Positions 15,563 through 22,498 of a DNA stretch of 36,637 nucleotides are shown one piece after another; the first letter of the stretch is position 1; every line of letters begins with the position of its first letter. Below the pieces are notes generated by a model. It was not told the DNA's origin, made no database searches, and saw only the letters and a list, made by a program, of their open reading frames with translations. This DNA comes from a virus, in IMG/VR virus record IMGVR_UViG_3300006916_000136, positions 1 through 36,637 of that record; one strand, given 5' to 3'. Both the position numbers and the translations under genes were made by a program.

Positions 15563-17794
15563 ATGTCTATACAGCTACCACAATTTTTTATTAGACCTTG
15601 TTGTCCTGAAAATGGGACAGAAGCATTGGTGAATATTACTGGTGGTTTTTCTGATAATGGTGTATATATTTATAATGGGTCAAATTTAAGTATACCAGGT
15701 ACAGATGTAACTTTAGTTACAGGCGCATGTTATACAATAAGTTCATCAGCATTTGTTGGAAATGTAACTTCTATAGCATTAGCAGATCTTACTGGATTTT
15801 ATCTAAATTCCAGATGTGATGATCCTACAGTAGACGCAGCTTGTCCAGATTGTAGTCCTGACCCTGGTAATTATTATATAAAAGCTGTTCCATGTTGTGG
15901 GGGAGATGCTATATTTTTTAAAGGAGAAGGTTATACAGGAGGAATTACTGATGTAAAGGATCCAAATTCAAGTGCTCAACTTAATGGTTCTCAACAACCA
16001 ATACCTTCTATACCTCAATTTAGTATAAACAATTATAATGGTGTTTATTTATTTCTAGGATTTGTACAACAGAGTCAACAAAGTCTTTTAGGATTAGAAG
16101 TTGGTCAATGTTATACTTTTTCTTTTAATAGTATATCTGATCCTAGTTCTGAATTAACCCAAGCTGAGTATAATGCATTAGGTTATCCACCTTATATATC
16201 ACAGTTAGATTTTGTAAGTAAAACAGATTGTGATACAGTAGATGCTGTAACAGGAGAAAGAATATGTCCAGATTGTGAAGAGATTTGTTATAGACTTACT
16301 AGTTGCACAGGTATAATAATAAACACTGTTCAAGATCTTTCTTTATATGTTGGAACGTATATTGAACTTTCAGGTTATACAGGATCTTGGTTAGTTCAAG
16401 TAAATGAAGGCATATGTCAAGATCCATCTAGGACTTTAAAGATATCAGGAACAGGAGCTACTCCTTGTCCTTGCTTATGTTATGAAGTTATAGGTGAGTC
16501 TGGAGGTATAAGCTATATAGATTGTGATGGTGTTAGTCAATATACTTATGGGCCAGCAAAATTCTGTGCACAAGCTCCTCCTTTAATTAAAGGTGTAGAG
16601 GGTGAAGATTATACGCTTATAACTGGTACAGATTGTGTAGATGGTGAATGTGTAGAGCAATGTTTTTTACTTACTAATTGTGATCCTACCGCATATCCTG
16701 AACAGGATGCAACTTTAGTTTCAACATTGCAAAGTTTATCTTCATATGTAGGTACAAATAGAGTAGTTGTATTAGCAGGATATGATGGATGTTGGAATGT
16801 TACTTTAGCAGCAGAATGTGATTGCCCAGTAGATGTTACAGTAATTAGAGATTATATAGATTGTGAAGAATGCTTAGGTATTACTGCTTATAAGTTATTT
16901 AACTGTGAAAAGATAAATGAAGTAGTTTATACTCTACAAGACTTTTCCGCATATGTAGGTCAAGTTATCAAAGATGATTGCGGATGCTGGGTAGTAGAAG
17001 AAATAGATTATCAACCACCTAGTGAAACAACTATTGTAGATCCTATAGTATTTGAAGATTGCAATACATGTCTTACTACATATTACACTCTAACTGATTG
17101 TGATGATTCAGAATCAGTAATTATTAGTTCAACTAACTTATCACCTTATGTAGGTCAAGTAGTTAAAATAGAAGGATGTGATCCATGTTATGAAGTTGCT
17201 TTATATGAAGATGCAGTTGCACCTGCAGTATGGGAAGAAGTTACAGTAACTGAAGCTTCTGCAAGTTGTCCTGAGTGTAAACAGCTAGCTCCTAGATGTT
17301 CTACTGTATTTAATAATAGTACAGAAGATAGAACGTTTACTTATATAGATGCTAATGGAGATTCTCAAGAAACAGAAATAGTTAAATCAGGACATTTTTC
17401 ACTAAGACATTGTGTTCAATATTGGGATGAACCTGATACATTTATTTATAACTATTATGGTGATTGTACAGTATTTGAAGATGAGCGAGGTGTTAAAACG
17501 GGACTATGTGTACAGTACTTTCCTAATAACAGAAAAGTAAAACCAGGATATAATACACCTATATGTTCAGCTGAAAAATATGATAAGATTACGTGTAAAG
17601 CTGCAGACATAATGTATAAAAAGGTTCTTGAATTAAGATATGGTATATCTAATTGCTGTCCTGAAGAAGATGAAAAGTGGTTAATTAAAAAAGAACTTAT
17701 TGAATTACAAGCATTAACAGATCCTAATTATAAATGTGATCCTTTAACTGATTGTTGTGGTAATCCTACATCACAGTGTTCTTGCAATTCTTAA
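15563..17794 (+). CDS. Cys-rich repeat tail protein with conserved C-terminal domain
   Basis: This 743-aa protein has three parts. The N-terminal ~225 residues hold two related Cys-rich units, each starting with a CC pair (RPCCPENG near 11, VPCCGGD near 112) and ending ACPDC or ICPDC. Residues ~239-573 hold four tandem units of the form YxLxxC...LxxYVGxxV...GCWxV. The C-terminus (about 575-743) has 'VKPGYNTPICSAEKYDKITC', 'ADIMYKKVLELRYGISNCCP' and KKELIELQAL, a domain I know from tail proteins of Bacteroidota phages. The protein is probably a baseplate or fibre-attachment component. There is no membrane segment. The cysteines may bind metal or form disulfides outside the cell. Confidence 0.7.
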   Translation: MSIQLPQFFIRPCCPENGTEALVNITGGFSDNGVYIYNGSNLSIPGTDVTLVTGACYTISSSAFVGNVTSIALADLTGFYLNSRCDDPTVDAACPDCSPDPGNYYIKAVPCCGGDAIFFKGEGYTGGITDVKDPNSSAQLNGSQQPIPSIPQFSINNYNGVYLFLGFVQQSQQSLLGLEVGQCYTFSFNSISDPSSELTQAEYNALGYPPYISQLDFVSKTDCDTVDAVTGERICPDCEEICYRLTSCTGIIINTVQDLSLYVGTYIELSGYTGSWLVQVNEGICQDPSRTLKISGTGATPCPCLCYEVIGESGGISYIDCDGVSQYTYGPAKFCAQAPPLIKGVEGEDYTLITGTDCVDGECVEQCFLLTNCDPTAYPEQDATLVSTLQSLSSYVGTNRVVVLAGYDGCWNVTLAAECDCPVDVTVIRDYIDCEECLGITAYKLFNCEKINEVVYTLQDFSAYVGQVIKDDCGCWVVEEIDYQPPSETTIVDPIVFEDCNTCLTTYYTLTDCDDSESVIISSTNLSPYVGQVVKIEGCDPCYEVALYEDAVAPAVWEEVTVTEASASCPECKQLAPRCSTVFNNSTEDRTFTYIDANGDSQETEIVKSGHFSLRHCVQYWDEPDTFIYNYYGDCTVFEDERGVKTGLCVQYFPNNRKVKPGYNTPICSAEKYDKITCKAADIMYKKVLELRYGISNCCPEEDEKWLIKKELIELQALTDPNYKCDPLTDCCGNPTSQCSCNS
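16279..17280 (+). repeat. four tandem degenerate protein repeats (YxLxxC...YVG...GCWxV)
   Basis: Units begin with CYRLTSC (about 16285), CFLLTNC (about 16660), AYKLFNC (about 16885) and TYYTLTDC (about 17077). Each continues to LSLYVG, LSSYVG, FSAYVG or LSPYVG and then to a G-x-W or C-W/C-Y core. Spacing varies between about 66 and 125 codons. The DNA identity is low, so the duplication is old and the conservation is at the protein level. Confidence 0.7.
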
Positions 17795-17800
17795 TAATAA

Positions 17801-17813
17801 TTTGTATATTATA
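17801..17813 (+). promoter_or_regulatory. putative late promoter TTTGTATATTATA
   Basis: The motif core GTATATTATA lies 14 bases before the fibre gene start, in a 32-base gap, with a TTG 17 bases upstream of the core (CTTGCAATTC, still inside the end of the previous gene). A start near 17818 would give a leader of about 9 bases. It probably drives the fibre gene and the 146-aa gene up to the terminator at 20124. Confidence 0.6.
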
Positions 17814-17826
17814 AATAACAGAAAAT

Positions 17827-19614
17827 ATGAAACCTTTAAACCTAGATAATAAACCTTGTAGCCCAATATCTTCCAACTGTGTAGTTTGGCAAGGACCTGA
17901 CATTCCCTGCATACAATTATGTACTGGAGATAGTGTCTCTGATGTTGTATCAGCAATGGCCACAGAGCTTTGTACTATTCTAGATACTTTAAAAGTTTCT
18001 AACTATGATCTTAGTTGTTTTAATTTACAAGCATGTGGACCAGAAGACTTTCAGGCTTTAATTCAATTTTTAATTGAAAAGATTTGTGAATTAGAAGGAG
18101 TAACGCCTGAAACAAAAGATATACCTGGTTGTCCTGATTGTGTAGTATCAGTAGCAGAATGTTTTGTTACAGGTACTCAAACAACAATGCAGTTAGTAGA
18201 TTATGTTCAACTTATTGGAGAAAGAGTTTGTAGTATAGTTACAGAGATTAGTTTAATTAATGCTCAAATTACTGATATTTTAATTAGAGTTACTAATCTA
18301 GAAAATGCACCTGTTCCTACATTTACACTTCCTACTTTTACATTAGGATGTACTATTGGAGCCTTAACAGGAGATCAAGCAATTGATACTGTACTTATTG
18401 AGTTTATAAATAATGTGTGGTGTTCATTCTATGCTGAAACAGGAACTACAGCTGAGTTAGATGCAGCTGGAAAACAAAAATGTCTTGGTGATGCAGATGT
18501 TCAGTTAAATACTGGAACTGCCTTTTCTACAAATCCTAATTGGATACTTGATGCTAACTATGATACATTAGCGGATGCTATTAATAACATCTGGGTAGCT
18601 TTATGTGATGTATGGAATTATACTAATACAAATCCTCCAGTTACTGTTGCAGATACTAATACTATAGATCTAGAACTTAATTCAAGTAGTCTTCTAACTG
18701 CAAAAGTTCAAGATACAGGATGGGTAAATCTTCTTGGTTTTGATTGGTATTCAGGTGCTGCAGATTCAGATGGTACAAGACCTCAATGCAGAAGAATTGG
18801 GAACGTAATTCACTTTAGAGGAATTGTTTGGATTCCTATGGCAAAATCACCAAGTGATGCTACAGTTTTTCCAATATCAAGTATTAGCAGTTATTATAAC
18901 AATAGCTTTACTGATGTTGCAACTTCTGGTGCAGGAAGCTGCTCGGTATCTGGAAGTGATTCATTAATATGGAATCAAGGTAATTCTGTTATTCCACCTG
19001 AAGTTATTGCATCTCAAACAATAGATGGTCCTGCTAGATTTCAATATCCAACAGTTCTTTCTAGACCTGTTGCTGCACAAGGTCAATCAGTTCTTTTAAC
19101 TGCAGCTGGTAGATTTGGAATTCAAGCTAGTGGAGAATTATATTTTGCAGCTTTAAGAGATCAAGAACTTGCTACAACTTTAGGTACAAGTATACCAAAC
19201 AATTCACCACTACGTTACATTACAAGTAGAGTAGAAACTGGTCAGTTAATACCAAATTTTGATAGTAGTGGCTCTAATGTAAACTCATTTCCTAATCATG
19301 CTACTTGGAATGTTGCGCTATCATATAATCCTGGTAATATAGTTCTTTATAATGGTGCTTATTATCAATGTTATACTAGAAGTACACCTGGTTCAACACC
19401 AGATGTAACGACAAATGAATGGAGCACTTATACAATAGATATAGAAACTGATACATATCCAAATACAAATAGTTATGAGTTTGGTATTAATGCAGGTAAT
19501 GCAGATGAATTAGGTGGTTTTTATGCAACCTTAGAAGGATTAAGTGCATTTATACCATGTGATTCAAATCCTATATTTAAAGCAGCATTAGATTGTGATG
19601 ACCCTAGACCTTAG
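17827..19614 (+). CDS. tail fibre protein with C-terminal carbohydrate-binding-like module
   Basis: This 595-aa protein probably contacts the host surface. The N-terminus (about 17-49: NCVVWQGPDIPCIQLCTGDS then VSDVVSAMATELC) is an attachment module I recall from fibres of Bacteroidota phages, and a related piece occurs in the next gene. Heptad-like helices (about 120-160, INAQITDILIRVTNLENAP) look like a trimeric coiled coil. The middle is Thr/Ser/Asn-rich beta structure. Residues ~491-536 read WNVALSYNPGNIVLYNGAYY then QCYTRSTPG...NEWSTY, close to the CBM5/12 (ChtBD3) pattern WxxxxxYxxGxxVxYxGxxYxC...W. The C-terminus returns to beta structure with two Cys. A host glycan receptor is the natural inference. 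Confidence 0.75.
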   Translation: MKPLNLDNKPCSPISSNCVVWQGPDIPCIQLCTGDSVSDVVSAMATELCTILDTLKVSNYDLSCFNLQACGPEDFQALIQFLIEKICELEGVTPETKDIPGCPDCVVSVAECFVTGTQTTMQLVDYVQLIGERVCSIVTEISLINAQITDILIRVTNLENAPVPTFTLPTFTLGCTIGALTGDQAIDTVLIEFINNVWCSFYAETGTTAELDAAGKQKCLGDADVQLNTGTAFSTNPNWILDANYDTLADAINNIWVALCDVWNYTNTNPPVTVADTNTIDLELNSSSLLTAKVQDTGWVNLLGFDWYSGAADSDGTRPQCRRIGNVIHFRGIVWIPMAKSPSDATVFPISSISSYYNNSFTDVATSGAGSCSVSGSDSLIWNQGNSVIPPEVIASQTIDGPARFQYPTVLSRPVAAQGQSVLLTAAGRFGIQASGELYFAALRDQELATTLGTSIPNNSPLRYITSRVETGQLIPNFDSSGSNVNSFPNHATWNVALSYNPGNIVLYNGAYYQCYTRSTPGSTPDVTTNEWSTYTIDIETDTYPNTNSYEFGINAGNADELGGFYATLEGLSAFIPCDSNPIFKAALDCDDPRP

Positions 19615-19644
19615 TAAAAATTAAAAATTATAAAATAAAAAAAA

Positions 19645-20085
19645 ATGGCTTGTTCAAATTGTAATACCCCAACCTGTGGATGCTCTGGTACTTATGTAGT
19701 ATCAGCTACATGTCCACCAGCATGCGCTGAAGTATTTAATGCTCAGTGTATTGTTTATACTGGATCCGACATAGTGTGTGGATCTGAAACTGTTATAGCA
19801 CGTAATGCTTATTTAGATACGGCATTAGCTAATATTGTAGATTACATTTGTACATCTACATTAAGAATAGATGACACTTCAGTTCCATTACAAGCATGTA
19901 GTGTAGGTGTACCTGTTAACTTAACTCAAAACTTAGGTAAACAATACTGTAAACTTTTAATTATTGATGTAGCAACTAACCAAGATATAACTAGTGATTT
20001 TACTATTGTACTTACCTCAGTTGGTAATTATACTATTACACCAGGATCTTTTACTGGAAATGTAAGAATTATAGCACAAGGATAA
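19645..20085 (+). CDS. small Cys-rich tail fibre accessory protein
   Basis: This 146-aa product starts with a Cys knuckle (CSNCNTPTCGC, residues 3-13) like that of the 48-aa zinc-ribbon gene. A second Cys group and CIVYTGSDIVCG (35-46) follow, aligned with the CVVWQGPDIPC of the preceding fibre. The C-terminal half is beta-rich and ends YTITPGSFTGNVRIIAQG. The shared segment suggests both proteins use the same attachment site on the tail or interact with each other. The leader is A-rich (AAATTATAAAATAAAAAAAA), and the transcription unit closes 40 bases downstream. Confidence 0.6.
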   Translation: MACSNCNTPTCGCSGTYVVSATCPPACAEVFNAQCIVYTGSDIVCGSETVIARNAYLDTALANIVDYICTSTLRIDDTSVPLQACSVGVPVNLTQNLGKQYCKLLIIDVATNQDITSDFTIVLTSVGNYTITPGSFTGNVRIIAQG

Positions 20086-20097
20086 AATTGTCGCAGT

Positions 20098-20120
20098 TTG
20101 TTGGTTTCTGTGGCTAACAA
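20098..20120 (+). other. 7-bp hairpin preceding terminator
   Basis: TTGTTGG (20098-20104) can pair with CTAACAA (20114-20120), leaving a 9-base loop TTTCTGTGG. It lies between the stop of the 146-aa gene and the terminator stem at 20124. It may be a 3'-end stabilising structure, or part of a short stable RNA together with the terminator. There is no T-run directly after it, so it is not a terminator itself. Confidence 0.4.
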
Positions 20121-20123
20121 CGG

Positions 20124-20157
20124 GAAAGCCCTCACACAAGTGGGGGTTTTCTTTTTT
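20124..20157 (+). terminator. strong Rho-independent terminator closing the fibre unit
   Basis: GAAAGCCCTCAC (20124-20135) pairs with GTGGGGGTTTTC (20140-20151) over 12 positions, with two G-T wobbles and a 4-base loop ACAA, followed by six T. It separates the fibre genes from the ring/muzzle genes. Confidence 0.92.
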
Positions 20158-20192
20158 CACTATATTTGTTTAACTTGTTAATCTCATTAATT

Positions 20193-20204
20193 TTTAGTAT
20201 ATTA
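20193..20204 (+). promoter_or_regulatory. putative late promoter TTTAGTATATTA for the ring/muzzle operon
   Basis: An exact copy of the motif lies 10 bases before the ATG at 20215, with CTTG about 17 bases upstream of the core. If TATATTA (20198-20204) is the -10 element, transcription starts near 20211, so the first gene would be nearly leaderless. It probably drives the coupled genes from 20215 to 30541. Confidence 0.7.
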
Positions 20205-20214
20205 TTTAAGTAGT

Positions 20215-20796
20215 ATGGAAGCATTTAACACACCAAACTTACAGGCTCCGAGATTTAGAGCGGATACATATCAAGTTCTAAACAAAGAGTTCTTTGACAG
20301 ATTTAGAGAAAAATATCCAAAGTATAAAAGCTTAAAGGATAAAGAGCTAAGATCAATTATAAAATCTTTTAATAAAAAGATTTATGAAACTGTAGTTGAC
20401 AAAAGAAATGGGGTAGAATTACCACAATCATTAGGTTGGTTATTTGTAGGAACATGTCAACCTAGTAAAAAGAAAAATATTGATTTTGCTAAGTCTAAAA
20501 AGTACGGTGTAAAAGTTTCTAATAAAAATTGGGATAGTGATGGCAAGCTTGCTAAAATATTTTTTACAAGTAAGGCAGTAAAACATAAAGTTAAAAACAG
20601 AGAGTTTTGGGGTTTTACAGCATGTAGAGAGTTTAAAAGAACAGTAGCTAAAGTATATCCTGAAAATTGGAACAACTATATAGTAGTTGATCCGCAGAAA
20701 AAATTAAAGCTAGCTTATGAAAGAAAGGTAGCTAATGAAGTAAGGCTTAAAAAACGAGACCATGCTTTAAAAGATTATAATGAATTTGACTTATGA
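20215..20796 (+). CDS. conserved basic protein of the tail-assembly operon
   Basis: This 193-aa, Lys/Arg-rich protein reads 'APRFRADTYQVLNKEFFDRF' near the start, a conserved centre NGVELPQSLGWLFVGTCQ (about 65-82), KWxSDGKLAKIFF-type residues at about 105-118, and 'REFWGFTACREFKRTVAKVY' then PENWNNY near 130-160. I recall this protein next to ring-protein genes in crAss-like and other Bacteroidota phages, always without a function. The ATGA overlap with the next gene indicates coupled translation with the tail rings. A tail-assembly chaperone, a minor structural role or a nucleic-acid-binding role would all fit. Confidence 0.65.
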   Translation: MEAFNTPNLQAPRFRADTYQVLNKEFFDRFREKYPKYKSLKDKELRSIIKSFNKKIYETVVDKRNGVELPQSLGWLFVGTCQPSKKKNIDFAKSKKYGVKVSNKNWDSDGKLAKIFFTSKAVKHKVKNREFWGFTACREFKRTVAKVYPENWNNYIVVDPQKKLKLAYERKVANEVRLKKRDHALKDYNEFDL

Positions 20797-21458
20797 GCAC
20801 AACAGTTGGCGAATCAATATCAAGAGTAAGAAATACACTTAAAGCTGTTAAGGAAGATCCATTCTTAACAGATAGAACAATTTATTTTTCTATAATTAAA
20901 TATGGGCAATCTCTTATGAAGAGAGAAGATAATCAACTTAGGCTTATGAAGATTAGTAATATCTTCAAAGTAATGCCTTATGTTGAACTCATAGAAGTAG
21001 ACAAAGTAGATGCTGCATGTGTAGGAGTTTATTCAGGATGTTATTTTAAAAGAACAAAAGAAAGGTTACCTGATTTATTAACAGGCATACAGGGTCCTAT
21101 ATTTAGGACTGTATCTTCTATTGATGGTTCTATAGAGTTATTTAGAACTGATCCTGGTACTTTTGTTTCTATGACTAAAACTACAACTTTCAAATATAAT
21201 AAGAGACAGTACTGGTGGTATTTAGATGGATATTTATATTTCCCAAACTTAATTTGGGATGCTGTTAAGATAGAAGCAATATTTGAAAATGATGTAGAAA
21301 CATGTGATTCTGATAAATGCACTATTAGACAAGATCAAGCTTTAAATATACCTGATTACTTATTTTCAGAAATAGAACAATATGTAGTTCAAGAATTAAC
21401 CATGAGTATTCAAGTTCCTTCAAATGGAGCTGATGATAGTCAAAACACACTTAGATAA
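20793..21458 (+). CDS. tail ring / head-tail connector protein 1
   Basis: This 221-aa protein starts with a helical segment (VGESISRVRNTLKAVKEDPF; TIYFSIIKYGQSLMKRED) followed by beta-rich sequence with 'MPYVELIEVDKVDAACVGVY' and an acidic Cys site (ETCDSDKCTIRQDQ, about 169-182). The C-terminal helix reads IPDYLFSEIEQYVVQELTMS. This plan, paired with the next gene and followed by a giant stabilisation protein, matches the ring proteins of crAss-like phages (functional counterparts of P22 gp4-type connectors). It overlaps both neighbours by 4 and 1 bases. The ring assignment is by recall of pattern plus gene order. Confidence 0.7.
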   Translation: MSTTVGESISRVRNTLKAVKEDPFLTDRTIYFSIIKYGQSLMKREDNQLRLMKISNIFKVMPYVELIEVDKVDAACVGVYSGCYFKRTKERLPDLLTGIQGPIFRTVSSIDGSIELFRTDPGTFVSMTKTTTFKYNKRQYWWYLDGYLYFPNLIWDAVKIEAIFENDVETCDSDKCTIRQDQALNIPDYLFSEIEQYVVQELTMSIQVPSNGADDSQNTLR

Positions 21459-22498
21459 TGGACTATAACTATACACTTAAATACAGAACTTTTGATCAAC
21501 TTTTAGAAGATGTAACTGTAGATTTAAATACATTTGCTTTAGAAAATATGATTGAGCCTCAGCAGCTTATTAAGCTTGCTAAGAAACTTAATTATGATTT
21601 AGGTCTTAGAGTTAATCAACAAAAAGAAATCATCTTAGATGTAACGCATGGTAAAGTAAAATTACCTGATGACTTTTATACATTTAACTTTGCTTACATA
21701 TGTGGTGATAGAAAGTCTGCACAAACATTAGGATACGATGGTTTTGCAGGAGGAACTAATATGCAAGAAGTTAAAATAACTGATGGTAAAATTCCTGAAA
21801 CATATACAGACTTTCCTGCACAAGTTCCAGATCCTTGTGATACTTCACAACCTACATGTTGTTGTAATGATGAAGGAACTTTAGGAACATGCTTAGTACA
21901 CAATCCACAACAACCTTATGGTGATGAATTAACTAAACCTAGAGTTTTTATGAATTGTAAAAATGAAACGTATGAGTTAATACAAGTAATTAATGCTTCT
22001 GAAACTTATGTATATGATAGTCTTCTTCCTTTAAGAATGAAAGCTAGTCAAAGTATTGATTGTCATTGTCCAAATTTATACTATAACACACCTAATGAAG
22101 GTTGGATTAAATATGGATTTTTATACACAACTTTTAAAACAGGTAAGGTTTACTTAAACTACCAAGGTCAAATGGAAGATGATGAAGGAAACTTGTTAGT
22201 TCCAGATCATGATAGAATAAATGAATATTACGAATATGCATTAAAAGCTCGAATATTAGAAAACTTATATCTTAATGGAGAAGATGTTTCCCAGAGAATG
22301 CAGCTTATTGAACAAAGATTAAGAGAAGCAAGAAATAATGCATTGAGTATAGTTAATACACCAAACTTTGCTGAAGTAAAACAAATTTGGGCTGCAAATA
22401 GAAAAGCTATGTATGGTAAATATTACAATATGTTTATGTCATACTCACCTAACAGTGGATTCAATAGAGCTTATGATAATATTAGAGTTGTACAGTAA
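21458..22498 (+). CDS. tail ring / tail tubular protein 2 with Cys-rich insertion
   Basis: This 346-aa protein has an N-terminal helical domain (YRTFDQLLEDVTVDLNTF; 'LIKLAKKLNYDLGLRVNQQK'), then KVKLPDDFYTFNFAYICG near 67-84. This is the layout of the second ring protein that accompanies the 221-aa type in crAss-like phages. A Cys-rich insertion (about 124-150, CDTSQPTCCCNDEGTLGTC) is followed by a beta domain and a C-terminal helical domain (YEYALKARILENLYLNGEDV, REARNNALSIVN). The C-terminus is aromatic and hydrophobic. It shares single-base overlaps with both neighbours. The CCC insertion is unusual for an intracellularly assembled ring and may be exposed. Confidence 0.7.
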   Translation: MDYNYTLKYRTFDQLLEDVTVDLNTFALENMIEPQQLIKLAKKLNYDLGLRVNQQKEIILDVTHGKVKLPDDFYTFNFAYICGDRKSAQTLGYDGFAGGTNMQEVKITDGKIPETYTDFPAQVPDPCDTSQPTCCCNDEGTLGTCLVHNPQQPYGDELTKPRVFMNCKNETYELIQVINASETYVYDSLLPLRMKASQSIDCHCPNLYYNTPNEGWIKYGFLYTTFKTGKVYLNYQGQMEDDEGNLLVPDHDRINEYYEYALKARILENLYLNGEDVSQRMQLIEQRLREARNNALSIVNTPNFAEVKQIWAANRKAMYGKYYNMFMSYSPNSGFNRAYDNIRVVQ

